DNA from: Bacillota bacterium
GTDB lineage: Bacteria > Bacillota > Clostridia > Tissierellales > Sedimentibacteraceae
Assembly: GCA_023386345.1 (NCBI GenBank)
Contig: JAEWJT010000015.1
Coordinates: 1-64,000 of the forward strand
Length of the DNA: 64,000 nucleotides
Reading direction: 5' to 3'
The notes below the pieces were generated by a model, which worked only from the letters and a program-made list of their open reading frames with translations, was not told the DNA's origin and did not search any database. This document shows, piece after piece, positions 1-9,122 of the stretch; position 1 is the first letter of the stretch, and each line of letters begins with the position of its first letter. A program made the translations under genes and the position numbers.

Positions 1-73
1 TATAGAAACAAATCCACAGTGCTTAATTAATTATAACGGAGTAATAATAATTACCCAACAAAAAGATTGGGAG

Positions 74-118
74 AAAGGAAAAAATCCAACCACCCTCATA
101 AAGAGGATAATTGGATTA
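74..118 (-). terminator. Intrinsic terminator after the WYL regulator gene
   Basis: Read on the minus strand, an ATCCAA / TTGGAT outer stem encloses a CCTC / GAGG inner stem with a TTTA loop and is followed directly by TTTTTT. It starts at the stop codon of the regulator gene, so the shortened gene has its own tight transcription end. Confidence 0.7.
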
Positions 119-910
119 TACGTGAAAAATGATAAATATTTTTGTTAGTTTACCAGAATACATAAATTGCACCCTCTTGCGAAACTCTCCTTCACTGAAT
201 TGTTCTTTGTATGGAACATTATAGTGTTCCTTAGTGTCATTTATATTTTCTATGCGATCAATCCTAAACACAGTAGGTAAATCCTTAGTATCATCTGCCA
301 TAAAAGTTATTAGATAAAAATAAAATTCAGAAAACATGATTGCAACAGGCTTAACGCTATGCCTTCTTTTTACTCCGTCTTTTCTTATATATTCAAATGT
401 AATTATTTCCTTTTGTCTAATAAATCGTTCTAACTTCCCCATAACATTAATTATTTTTTTACCATGTTTAAGTTCAACATAATGAAATCTTTCATTTCTA
501 ATAATATCTTCTATCTTTTTTCTATCATTAGGTACTATTTGTCCTAATAACTTATCTAGCAAAATATTAAGCTCATCTTTGCAAAAAGCTCTGCTTTCAA
601 GTAATATTTTACATAAAGCCATTACTTCTTCATTTGTTAACCACTCTCTTTCATAACGTACTAAAAAATATCCATTTTGACTATGGTCATATTTAATTAA
701 AATTTCGCCTTCATCATAATGATTATCAGAAAGATAAGAACGCAACTCCTCTACATCTCTTTGTATGGTTTTTGGTGTTACCCCAAAATACTTAGAAAGC
801 TCTGCTTTAGATAAAACTTCTCCCTTATTAAGCCTTTCATAAATATTTAATAATCTAAATCCCTTATTTCTTTTGTAATCTAAATAATAACTCAAATTTA
901 TCACTACCAA
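116..910 (-). CDS. WYL-domain transcriptional regulator, C-terminally short
   Basis: A 264-aa protein with an N-terminal winged HTH (about residues 15-70, including GVTPKTIQRDVEEL) and a central WYL domain (about 155-235, including ITFEYIRKDG and VFRIDRIENI). Proteins of this kind bind DNA and sense a ligand, often nucleic acid or nucleotide, through the WYL fold; many repress defence loci. Family members usually run to about 310-330 aa with a C-terminal WCX extension. Here the WCX part is missing: after KLTKI the reading frame gives FIIFHV and a stop, followed at once by a terminator. It lies upstream of, and points away from, the AAA/protease operon at 2985-8612, so a regulatory link is only inferred. 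The start is the ATG at 908-910. Confidence 0.75.
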   Translation of the reverse strand: MVVINLSYYLDYKRNKGFRLLNIYERLNKGEVLSKAELSKYFGVTPKTIQRDVEELRSYLSDNHYDEGEILIKYDHSQNGYFLVRYEREWLTNEEVMALCKILLESRAFCKDELNILLDKLLGQIVPNDRKKIEDIIRNERFHYVELKHGKKIINVMGKLERFIRQKEIITFEYIRKDGVKRRHSVKPVAIMFSEFYFYLITFMADDTKDLPTVFRIDRIENINDTKEHYNVPYKEQFSEGEFRKRVQFMYSGKLTKIFIIFHV

Positions 911-1290
911 TTATCTTAATTATATTAATATGGATGGACATATAATGGGTTTTAAGTATAATTTTTCTAACTATTTTTTCATTTTCAATTATTTAAAACT
1001 GAAAATTACTTGTATAATCTGAGATTTACTTTTTCATTCTACATTTATTTAATACTTCACCAATGTATTTATAATTATATTACCATTTTTTACATAATTC
1101 GTCAATTGAAACGTCCTACTCAATTTTAAAAATAAGTCTATTGTAACGCTTAAGGAAATTTATATACACTATTAAAAGCTATTTAAAATTTTTATTTTAT
1201 AAAATAATTCAACTCTTTTCATCGACATTAAGTATGCTTTTATTTAATAGTAGAAACTCTAATTTCATCACAATAATCTTTTATAAAATA
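911..1290. other. Intergenic, AT-rich, no gene seen
   Basis: This lies between two minus-strand genes. It is very AT-rich with short palindromic stretches but shows no convincing open frame, RNA gene or terminator. It probably holds the promoter of the WYL gene near its left end. Confidence 0.4.
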
Positions 1291-2475
1291 TCAATCATAA
1301 TTTCTATTTTTAAGCTCGTATAAAATTTTTTCAATTTCAATTTGATTTATACTTATTTCATAAACTTTTTTATCTCCACCATAGTATAAGTATTTCTTTA
1401 AGTGATTATCAATTAATATATCAAGTTTTTTTAATTTTAGTTCAATGATTCTTTCTAGTATTATATCTACATTTCTAGTATTTCTTCTTTTTTTAAGATC
1501 CATTATTAACTCTGAAACTATAATACCAAAAGTATATGGTAGAAATAACAAATAGAATAAATTCAAAATATTTTCCTTTGAATATCCCTGATAGTATGAA
1601 ACAAATTTTTGTATTTCATCGACATATACTTCTTCGTTTGCAAAATTATCAATTATTTCTTTTATATCTTGTGGTATATTCAATTCTATAAAATTTGCTA
1701 GGAAAAATGTTATAATACCAAGCAAAGCAATTACAATAGTAATAATTTTAAAACTAAGGGCTAACTGTTCCTGCTGGTAAGTGGGTGTTCCAACAATTAA
1801 TGAAGCATACAATAAAATTGATATAATAACTGTTACTATAGTAATCATAGGATTTTGTTCAAAAACAAAGCTTAATTTTATCAACATCTCACCCACACTA
1901 TCTGTTCCTGTTCCATCGTATATAATATAAAATCCATCACCTTCCATTAGAGATTTTATTTGTATAAGAAGTATAGCAGATAAGGATAAAAAAATTATTA
2001 GTCCTTGAATGGTTGATAGCATTACTGATATGGTTCTCAAAAAGATATTATTCTTTATTATTGCAAGACTTGCAATAACTAAAAATATAATAGAATAAGA
2101 TAATATAACCCATAATAAACTATTTTCATTTTGATTCATAAAATTAGAATTTTCTGATATACTTAATATTAAAATCATTGTCAATGATACAACATCACCA
2201 ATCTGATATCCTCTCATTTTTCTATCGTGAACTTGTTTTTCATCTTTTAAAGAATAATATTTAAGATTTTTTATTTTTATAAATTGATATATGATTCTAT
2301 ATATAAGAAAAACTATAAATATATAGTTTGATATTTGAAAGATCATTTTATTTTTAAATATCATTAAAAAAATGATTGAAACCATAAACCCTATAAAAAA
2401 TGTTGAATAACTGCTCATATATAACCATTTGTGATTAGCCCATTTTAATATGTTTATGAAGTTTAATTTATTCAT
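1291..2475 (-). CDS. Polytopic membrane protein of unknown function
   Basis: A 394-aa protein with about eight to nine hydrophobic segments (for example residues 24-42, 48-66, 90-106, 120-140, 150-175, 205-230, 235-262 and 305-325) and a charged C-terminal tail of about 65 residues rich in Lys, Glu and Ile, likely cytoplasmic. I recognise no family. It sits between the WYL regulator and the divergent AAA/protease operon, a position typical of accessory defence or stress loci. Function is unknown. Confidence 0.6.
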   Translation of the reverse strand: MNKLNFINILKWANHKWLYMSSYSTFFIGFMVSIIFLMIFKNKMIFQISNYIFIVFLIYRIIYQFIKIKNLKYYSLKDEKQVHDRKMRGYQIGDVVSLTMILILSISENSNFMNQNENSLLWVILSYSIIFLVIASLAIIKNNIFLRTISVMLSTIQGLIIFLSLSAILLIQIKSLMEGDGFYIIYDGTGTDSVGEMLIKLSFVFEQNPMITIVTVIISILLYASLIVGTPTYQQEQLALSFKIITIVIALLGIITFFLANFIELNIPQDIKEIIDNFANEEVYVDEIQKFVSYYQGYSKENILNLFYLLFLPYTFGIIVSELIMDLKKRRNTRNVDIILERIIELKLKKLDILIDNHLKKYLYYGGDKKVYEISINQIEIEKILYELKNRNYD

Positions 2476-2984
2476 TATTTAACTATCCTTTCATCTTACT
2501 TAATTTTTCTGAATGTATTTTTATAAAACCAACAAAACACTGATTTCTCAATAATCATTCAATTTAAATTAATGGTTTTATTCTTTTTCTCAACTTTACT
2601 ATGTCTGTTAAATTATTTTTCCTTTAATTACTTGTAAATGCTTCGTATAGTTAGTATTTGTGCAATACAGCTAACTATCTTTAATATAAATAAATATATC
2701 TATAAGTAGGAATTTCAAAGTTTCATATATTTATTTAATCGTATATTTAATACATATTTTAACATATTATTTCAATAATTACTATATATTTTATATTTCC
2801 AAATTTTATTATTAAATAAACTTTACAATTTATTTACACATTAAATTATTTTACACAACAACAGATCATATGCGATTAATAGCATAAATCATATATATAA
2901 TAACATTTTTACATTATTTAATAACAAAATACTTGACATTAATAACGCAATAGATTAAAATGTTATAGAAAGGAGCTGAATGAT
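2476..2984. other. Divergent intergenic region carrying the operon promoter
   Basis: About 500 bp of extremely AT-rich DNA between the membrane protein gene and the AAA/protease operon. Apart from the promoter at its right end, no gene is visible. The A/T runs could provide bent DNA or binding sites for a regulator, but no clear long palindrome was found. Confidence 0.4.
2933..2961 (+). promoter_or_regulatory. Sigma-A-type promoter of the AAA/protease operon
   Basis: TTGACA at 2933-2938 and TAAAAT at 2956-2961 are separated by 17 bp. The ribosome binding site AAAGGAG (2969-2975) lies just downstream, ahead of the TTG start at 2985. Confidence 0.7.
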
Positions 2985-4085
2985 TTGTATACAGAAATTG
3001 TTAAAATTATAGAGGGTGGCTTATTAGGTGACAAAGAAAAAGTGCAGAATTATGCAAATGTATTAGCAACTAATTTAGAAATAGAAGGTGAAGTTGCACT
3101 TTCCAATAAGATTAGAAATATAATTTTAAAAAGAAAAAGTGGCTTAACTTCTCTAGATAGTTTTACAACAAAACCTGTTGACACTGAAAGTCGAATGGAA
3201 ATTGTTGAAATAACAACACCACAAGTTAAAAAAGAACAAATTATACTTAGTAAATATGTGGAGGATGAAATACAATCATTTACTGAGCAGTATAAAAGTA
3301 GAGACGATTTGATTAGAGCCGGATTAGAGACTACTAATTCTTTACTATTATATGGACCACCAGGATGTGGAAAGACGACTGTAGCGCAATATTTATCTAC
3401 AATAACTGGTCTACCATTAGTTACAGCACGACTTGATGGTTTAGTTTCATCACTATTAGGAAGCACATCTAAAAACATAAGAAAGATATTTGATTATGCT
3501 TCAAGACGTGAATGTATTTTATTTTTAGATGAATTTGATGTTATAGCAAAATTAAGAGATGATAAAAATGAACTTGGAGAGCTAAAAAGGGTTGTAAATA
3601 GTCTTATTCAAAATATTGATGGACTTAATGATAATACTATACTAGTAGCAGCTACTAACCATCATGAATTATTAGATCCTGCTATATGGCGTAGGTTTTC
3701 TAAGGTGATAACATTAGATAAACCTCAAGCAGAAGAAATAGGTCGATTACTGCAATTATATTTAGGAATATACAACAACAACATTATTAATAATGCTAGA
3801 AAAACAGAACAATTAGAATGTGCTTTTCAAGGATTTAGTAACTCTGATATTAAAACCACAGTAAATAATGCTATTAAAAATAGTATTATTAAAAAAAGAG
3901 CAATACTTAATTATTGCGATATGTTAAAAGAAATTTATTTCCATAAATTTCATTCTATAGATAATGAAGATTTATTTATAAAATTTTTAATAAATTACGG
4001 AGCAACTCATAAGGAAATAAAGGATGAATTAGATATTCCTTTAAGAAAAATTCAAATGATTTCAAAGGAAATGAAGGGGGTTTAG
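2985..4085 (+). CDS. AAA+ ATPase, IetA-like, partner of the downstream subtilase
   Basis: A 366-aa AAA+ protein. Visible motifs are Walker A GPPGCGKT (residues 124-131), Walker B ILFLDEFD (178-185), sensor 1 AATN (222-225) and an arginine-finger region WRRF (235-238). The roughly 100-residue N-terminal part likely recognises substrate or partner; the C-terminal end (about 325-366) resembles a small helical DNA- or protein-binding unit. AAA ATPase genes directly followed by an S8 protease match the ietA/ietS pair, known from Agrobacterium plasmid stability work and from anti-phage system surveys. The start is TTG at 2985, chosen because AAAGGAG lies 9 nt upstream; the nearby ATG at 2980 is in another frame and soon hits a stop. 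The next gene begins 3 nt after the stop. Confidence 0.85.
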   Translation: MYTEIVKIIEGGLLGDKEKVQNYANVLATNLEIEGEVALSNKIRNIILKRKSGLTSLDSFTTKPVDTESRMEIVEITTPQVKKEQIILSKYVEDEIQSFTEQYKSRDDLIRAGLETTNSLLLYGPPGCGKTTVAQYLSTITGLPLVTARLDGLVSSLLGSTSKNIRKIFDYASRRECILFLDEFDVIAKLRDDKNELGELKRVVNSLIQNIDGLNDNTILVAATNHHELLDPAIWRRFSKVITLDKPQAEEIGRLLQLYLGIYNNNIINNARKTEQLECAFQGFSNSDIKTTVNNAIKNSIIKKRAILNYCDMLKEIYFHKFHSIDNEDLFIKFLINYGATHKEIKDELDIPLRKIQMISKEMKGV

Positions 4086-4088
4086 TTT

Positions 4089-6440
4089 ATGAAAACAGAT
4101 AAGTTACCAATTAAGTTTTTTGCTCAAAGAGAAATAGATGAATTAAGAATAGAGGGAATGAGAAATTCTGATAAACCAGATTGTGTATTAAAAGGAGATG
4201 AGTTAAAAAATCATGCTAAAATACTTTCAAATTCATTAAGTGATATTGAAAAAATAATGATAAATAGAAAACAGAAAAATTCATCAATACCATTTACTTT
4301 TATTGCAAAGATAAAGGATGATGCTACAGCAAAGTCGAAAAGAAAAGATATCACAAATCTATTTCAAGTAAAAGAGTATAGCAATACAATTGGTATTGCT
4401 ATGATTAATGAATTAATGATTTGTATAGATTCTATTGATGAGATTCATAAAATTTCAAAACGATTAGAAAATTTTGAAAATTATGATTATGCTATTTCTT
4501 GTATTGAAAACTTAGGAGAATTTATATCAAACATAGAAACAACAAAAGAAAACTGTAATTATAAAATTAAATTAATTGATTACCAAAATTATGAACAAAA
4601 CTTAGCTATAGAAAGATTATTTGAACGCACCTTAAATGCAAGAAAAATAGAATATAAAAAAACTGATTATTCTGAAGGATTTTATATTTATAAGTTAAAA
4701 GATATTGATGAAACTGTTTTAGATGAATTACAAGAAGAAGATATCTTTAATGCGTTTTTTTCCATAGAACCAATGCCAAAATATGCTGTTTCCTTGGACT
4801 CATTAGAAGATAAAAATGATATTCCTATAAAGGTGTTAGAAAATAATAAAAATTATGTTACAATAGGAATTTTAGATAATGGAATCGCTGATATCCCTCA
4901 TCTAAAATCATGGATAGATATTGAAAGATGGTCTCCCTATCCAAAAACAAGTATTAATCCAACACATGGTACATTTGTAGCGGGTATTGCACTATACGGC
5001 GATGAGCTCGAAGATAAAGAGTGGATTAAGCATAAAGGAATTAAATTATTTGATGCAACAGTATTTCCTGATACTAGTAAAGAAGGATTGGATGAGGATG
5101 AATTAATAGAAAACATAAAAGAAGCTATTAAATTACACCATGAAAAAGTAAAAATATGGAATCTATCAATTAGTATAACTCGCCAAGTCATAGATATAAG
5201 TTTTTCTGATTTTGCAATAGCATTAGATTCTATCCAAGATAAGTATAATGTTCTAATTTGCAAATCCGCTGGAAATTGCGGTAATTTTGTAAATAGTCTT
5301 CCTAAAGGTAGAATTCATGAGGGAGCAGATTCGATACGTTCATTAGTAGTGGGGTCATTTGCACATAAGAAAAATCAATTTGATTATGTTGAAATTAACA
5401 ATCCTTCTCCATTTTCAAGAATAGGTCCTGGTCCAGAGTTTATTATTAAACCAGAAGTATCACATTATGGCGGAAATGCAGGTGTAAATCCAAGTGGAAA
5501 AATGGTTATTACAGGAGTCAAATCATTTTCTAAAGAAGGAACTTTATTGGAAAATATTGGAACAAGCTTTTCGACACCACGAATAACTTCTTTAGCAGCA
5601 GGTATACAACAAGAAATAAATGAAGAATTTGATCCTTTATTAATAAAAGCTCTAATTACTCATTCAGCATCATATCCAGGAGAAATGACAGTACCTATTT
5701 ATGAAAGGACAAAACAGGTAGGTTTTGGGATACCAAAGGATGTCTCAAATATACTATATAATTCCCCATATGAGGTAACTTTAATTTTAAGAGATAGTTT
5801 AGTAAAGGGTGATAAGATAGATATAATGGATTTCCCTATGCCACAATGTTTAATTAAGGATGGGTATTATACAGGACAAGTTATAGCTACTTTGGTATAT
5901 GATCCAATTCTAGATTCATCACAAGGTGTAGAATACTGCCAATCAGATATTAAGGTAAAATTTGGGTCTTATGATACAAAAATAGAGAGAGACATAAATA
6001 AAAGACATATTCTTAACCCTATTGGAAGAAAAGGTGGAGAAAATTTATTAAAAAGAAGTGTTTTTAGTAAAAATAAGATAAAAGGCAAAGATGGTGAATT
6101 CGCAACTAAAGAAAGATTGTTGATTCAGTATGAAGATAAATATTATCCAGTTAAAAAGTATGCAATTGATTTATCTGAATTAACAGATAAAAATAAAATC
6201 AATTACCTCTCAAATGATAAAAAATGGTTTTTATTTTTACAAGGAGTATATAGAGATCATACTGAACGATTGGCACAAGCAAAGTCAATTGAGTTAAGCC
6301 AAGAGTTTTGCTTGATATTAACAATAAAAGATCCAACGCAAAAAGAGAATGTTTATGATGAGGTTACTCAGAAATTGGACGAGTACAACTTCTGGCATTC
6401 AAATATAAAAATGACATCAGATGTTAATATTCGTAATTAA
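4089..6440 (+). CDS. Subtilisin-like serine protease (S8), IetS-like
   Basis: A 783-aa protein with no signal peptide, so probably cytoplasmic. The protease domain spans about residues 255-560, with the triad Asp263 (ILDNG), His293 (THGTF), Ser493 (GTSFSTP) and oxyanion Asn396 (SAGNCGN), all present. An N-terminal region of about 250 residues and a C-terminal beta-rich region of about 220 residues are unlike secreted subtilisins. The gene starts 3 nt after the AAA gene, indicating co-translation. In IetAS pairs the ATPase is thought to restrain or feed the protease; that is family knowledge, not shown here. The protease may act as the effector of a defence or plasmid-addiction system. Confidence 0.85.
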   Translation: MKTDKLPIKFFAQREIDELRIEGMRNSDKPDCVLKGDELKNHAKILSNSLSDIEKIMINRKQKNSSIPFTFIAKIKDDATAKSKRKDITNLFQVKEYSNTIGIAMINELMICIDSIDEIHKISKRLENFENYDYAISCIENLGEFISNIETTKENCNYKIKLIDYQNYEQNLAIERLFERTLNARKIEYKKTDYSEGFYIYKLKDIDETVLDELQEEDIFNAFFSIEPMPKYAVSLDSLEDKNDIPIKVLENNKNYVTIGILDNGIADIPHLKSWIDIERWSPYPKTSINPTHGTFVAGIALYGDELEDKEWIKHKGIKLFDATVFPDTSKEGLDEDELIENIKEAIKLHHEKVKIWNLSISITRQVIDISFSDFAIALDSIQDKYNVLICKSAGNCGNFVNSLPKGRIHEGADSIRSLVVGSFAHKKNQFDYVEINNPSPFSRIGPGPEFIIKPEVSHYGGNAGVNPSGKMVITGVKSFSKEGTLLENIGTSFSTPRITSLAAGIQQEINEEFDPLLIKALITHSASYPGEMTVPIYERTKQVGFGIPKDVSNILYNSPYEVTLILRDSLVKGDKIDIMDFPMPQCLIKDGYYTGQVIATLVYDPILDSSQGVEYCQSDIKVKFGSYDTKIERDINKRHILNPIGRKGGENLLKRSVFSKNKIKGKDGEFATKERLLIQYEDKYYPVKKYAIDLSELTDKNKINYLSNDKKWFLFLQGVYRDHTERLAQAKSIELSQEFCLILTIKDPTQKENVYDEVTQKLDEYNFWHSNIKMTSDVNIRN

Positions 6441-6477
6441 TAGTTTAATATAAGATAATAATTTAATGGAGGATTGT

Positions 6478-7371
6478 ATGCAAATATTTATAGGTGTACT
6501 TATTACATTCTTGCCCTTTATATTTTTTATACTTCTATCAAGAAAATTTAAATTAATAGAAGAAATTGAAAAAATAACTAAAATTCCTGATTCTATTTCT
6601 TTATCAAAAACAGTTGATGAAAATTATTTAATTTTAAAAGAACACTTTATTCAAAATCATAATTTAATTGAACATGATATAGCAAAATATTGTGATATTT
6701 TTAAATCAGTACAACGTTGTGTTCTTATTTATAAGTTTTCAGGAATTATTCAATTTATTGGTTTATTAGCATATATTACATATAACTCCTATAACACTGA
6801 TATGCATAAAATTATTGAAAATCCAGACATAACTATCATTCTTGTGTTTATACCATTAGCGATATTTATAACATTTTGGATGTTTTATGGCAGACAGATT
6901 TTAAATTATATGGGCTTTAATAGAACTAAAAAAGTAATTGATAATGCAATTGTAACTTTATTCGAATTACAGAGAAAATTGGAAAATAAAGTTATAACAT
7001 TTATATTATCATCTATATATTTTTCAGTCTTAATAATATATTTAAAACATTTTACTCCACTTATAAAATCAATTTGTATGGATGATAAGGGTTTTTTATT
7101 AATAATGACATGCATAATAATTTTTGTATTTTATTTTGTTGCTCCTAAAATATTTTGCTTTATATGTTCAATAATGCCTTCAAAACATCTTAAAAAAATT
7201 AATAAAGAAACTTTATTTAAAAAGCTTAAAAATACTACCTACTTCCATTTATGTATTATATATTTTATTGGTATTTTAATTAATCAAGAAAATAATGTTC
7301 TGCTTAATGCAATAACTATATTGTTTATGTATGATACATATTCACAAAATAAGGAGGTATTAATAAATTGA
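6478..7371 (+). CDS. Membrane protein of the AAA/protease/FRG operon
   Basis: A 297-aa protein with about six hydrophobic segments: near residues 3-20, 84-102, 112-135, about 170-190, 200-222 and 250-285. The start is the ATG at 6478; an ATG 12 nt upstream lies inside the ribosome binding site GGAGG and so is unlikely. It follows the protease gene by 37 nt and overlaps the FRG gene by 4 nt, so it is translationally coupled to FRG. No family is recognised. Membrane partners of defence effectors often act in abortive responses, but that role is inference. Confidence 0.75.
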   Translation: MQIFIGVLITFLPFIFFILLSRKFKLIEEIEKITKIPDSISLSKTVDENYLILKEHFIQNHNLIEHDIAKYCDIFKSVQRCVLIYKFSGIIQFIGLLAYITYNSYNTDMHKIIENPDITIILVFIPLAIFITFWMFYGRQILNYMGFNRTKKVIDNAIVTLFELQRKLENKVITFILSSIYFSVLIIYLKHFTPLIKSICMDDKGFLLIMTCIIIFVFYFVAPKIFCFICSIMPSKHLKKINKETLFKKLKNTTYFHLCIIYFIGILINQENNVLLNAITILFMYDTYSQNKEVLIN

Positions 7372-8612
7372 GAAAATATAAAATTAATTCTGTTTCTTCA
7401 TATTTAAAAATTATTGAGAAGCTAGGAATAGAAAAATTTATATATAGAGGACAAAATGAACCTTATAACGGAATTATAGCAAATGGATTTAGACCATACC
7501 AAGGTAGCTGGTATACTGATAAAATATATAATATAGAATCTATCACTCAAGATTTTTATCAAAGAATTGTTACTAGATTAACGCAAGAGCAAAAGGATAA
7601 TTTTTTAGCATTTTGCCAACATCATGGGCTGCCAACCAATTTAATTGATTTTACATACTCTCCACTAGTTGCACTATTTTTTGCTTGCCATGGAAAATCA
7701 TTGCCAATTTTTAGTTTAAATCAGCTAATAGGTAATTCAACTTTAGAAGAATTAAAAGAAGATAAAAGTGCACAAAATACGATTATTCACAATCTAATTA
7801 ACGCAATAGAAAAGGACATGTTTTCTAATTTTGCTCAAATTTACTTGGTAAATAAAAAAAGATTATTGAATATAAATGACATTATTTTTGATTTAAACGG
7901 TGATAATTTATTTTCACAAATTCATACTAATATAAATTTACGTGTAAATCTTTATTATAAACTGTTATCATTGTTTTTTGAATTAGAAGATAAAGAAATT
8001 TCACAATTTATATCTAATTTACTTAAAGTATATAAAGATAATGCAATAAATCTTTGGGGAGAGACCTGTAAATCAACATCAGATGAATTATTTAAATTTC
8101 AAACGCTACTTAAAAAAGAACCATTAGATCCAATTATATTTGAATTATATTTTTATGTAGTTAATGAAATAGAAGATGAAGAAATTTCTGTTGGAAGTAA
8201 TCTTATTTATGGATTTGCTGAAACATCAGAATTGGAGGAAGTAGCAGCAGCTACATATATAATGTTACTTTCATATTTAATTAAAATTTATGTTAATTTA
8301 AATGAAAAATTGTATTTAGATTTGGATATATATTTTACATATCAACCAGCAAATTTATTTGATAGAATTGAAACGCAAAATGGGATGTTTATTTATCAAC
8401 CTTATATATATACCAAAGAATCAATATACGACTTTAATACTCTTAGTTTTCAAAATATAAATCCTGATATTTGCATAGAAGTTGAAAATTATAAAGAAAT
8501 TTTAATAGAATTGGATTATTTAGGTATAAATGCTGGGTGGTTGTATAAAGATTTTGACAATATTGCCAAATCAATAGTTTTATCATATAAAAACAAAAAC
8601 AATATTGTATAG
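7368..8612 (+). CDS. FRG-domain protein
   Basis: A 414-aa protein with an N-terminal FRG domain. The defining YRGQ motif is at residues 26-29, and a second conserved block, QHHGLPTNLIDFTYSPLVAL, spans about 84-103, followed by FFACHG. FRG domains are named for the F/Y-R-G motif and recur in phage, plasmid and defence contexts; their biochemical activity is not settled. The rest (about 115-414) is helical and unassigned. The start is TTG at 7368, with AAGGAGG ending about 11 nt upstream, and it overlaps the previous stop as TTGA. It is the last gene of the operon. Confidence 0.8.
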   Translation: MRKYKINSVSSYLKIIEKLGIEKFIYRGQNEPYNGIIANGFRPYQGSWYTDKIYNIESITQDFYQRIVTRLTQEQKDNFLAFCQHHGLPTNLIDFTYSPLVALFFACHGKSLPIFSLNQLIGNSTLEELKEDKSAQNTIIHNLINAIEKDMFSNFAQIYLVNKKRLLNINDIIFDLNGDNLFSQIHTNINLRVNLYYKLLSLFFELEDKEISQFISNLLKVYKDNAINLWGETCKSTSDELFKFQTLLKKEPLDPIIFELYFYVVNEIEDEEISVGSNLIYGFAETSELEEVAAATYIMLLSYLIKIYVNLNEKLYLDLDIYFTYQPANLFDRIETQNGMFIYQPYIYTKESIYDFNTLSFQNINPDICIEVENYKEILIELDYLGINAGWLYKDFDNIAKSIVLSYKNKNNIV

Positions 8613-8689
8613 TCTTTGAGTTTTGAATACAATATTTTTATGTATATTAGGATTTAAATTTTGTGAATTAATTTTTATAGTTAAAGTGT

Positions 8690-8716
8690 CATAAATAAAA
8701 TTTAGTTTTATTTATG
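8690..8716 (+). terminator. Hairpin after the FRG gene
   Basis: An 11-bp perfect stem (CATAAATAAAA / TTTTATTTATG) with a 5-nt loop lies 78 nt past the operon stop. There is no strong T-run after it, so termination is plausible but unproven. Confidence 0.45.
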
Positions 8717-8850
8717 CGGTATATTTAATAAAATGTCATATATCCAAATTATTGTATGACTTTAAGAGACTATATAAAGCTGCGTGTAAATTATAATATT
8801 AACCATAAAAAGCAGATAGAACAGTCTCTATTCTAATTTTTCTTATAAGA

Positions 8851-8887
8851 AAACCACTGAAATTTAGTGGTTTTTAGTCTATACTAC
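8851..8887. repeat. Left attachment-type direct repeat (copy of the groEL 3' flank)
   Basis: This 37-bp stretch matches 23724-23760 at 34 of 37 positions. An 18-bp core, AGTGGTTTTTAGTCTATA (8866-8883), is identical to 23739-23756, directly after the groEL stop codon. It includes a copy of the groEL terminator hairpin. It marks the left boundary of the integrated element. Confidence 0.85.
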
Positions 8888-8942
8888 CTAGCATACTCAA
8901 CCGCGTGTCAACACCGATTAAAAATCTTATACAGTATATTAT

Positions 8943-8984
8943 AAAACTTGTGAAGCCTAACGCAAAGCTCCACAAGTTTTCTTT
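8943..8984 (+). terminator. Terminator-like hairpin at the left end of the element
   Basis: AAAACTTGTG and CACAAGTTTT pair around an inner AGC/GCT stem and are followed by CTTTTG. It can act on the plus strand and would shield the element from chromosomal read-through. Confidence 0.6.
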
Positions 8985-9048
8985 TGTTACTCCAAATGAC
9001 AATCTATCCATTTTCAAATATATATTATAGATTTGAAGTCCTAAGGAA

Positions 9049-9065
9049 TATTAACCGAGTTAATA
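9049..9065. promoter_or_regulatory. Palindrome upstream of the amidoligase operon
   Basis: TATTAAC-CGA-GTTAATA is a perfect 7-bp inverted repeat with a 3-bp spacer, 57 bp before the amidoligase start. It is a candidate operator; the binding protein is unknown. Confidence 0.4.
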
Positions 9066-9122
9066 TAGCCTTTAAAGGAACATAGGCAACATAGATATTT
9101 TTAGAATTTGGAGGAAAATTAA

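Larger units (their letters stand above)
8613..9122. other. Junction region: end of defence-like operon, attL-side repeat, upstream region of amidoligase operon
   Basis: The region holds a perfect hairpin after the FRG gene (8690-8716), the left copy of the groEL-derived direct repeat (8851-8887), a terminator-like hairpin inside the element (8943-8984) and a palindrome (9049-9065) ahead of the amidoligase gene. No further gene was seen. Confidence 0.6.

Noticed and set aside
1..8850. A second att-flanked element containing the IetAS-like operon
   Set aside because: No further copy of the 18-bp core and no integrase was found left of 8851; the border may lie outside the window.
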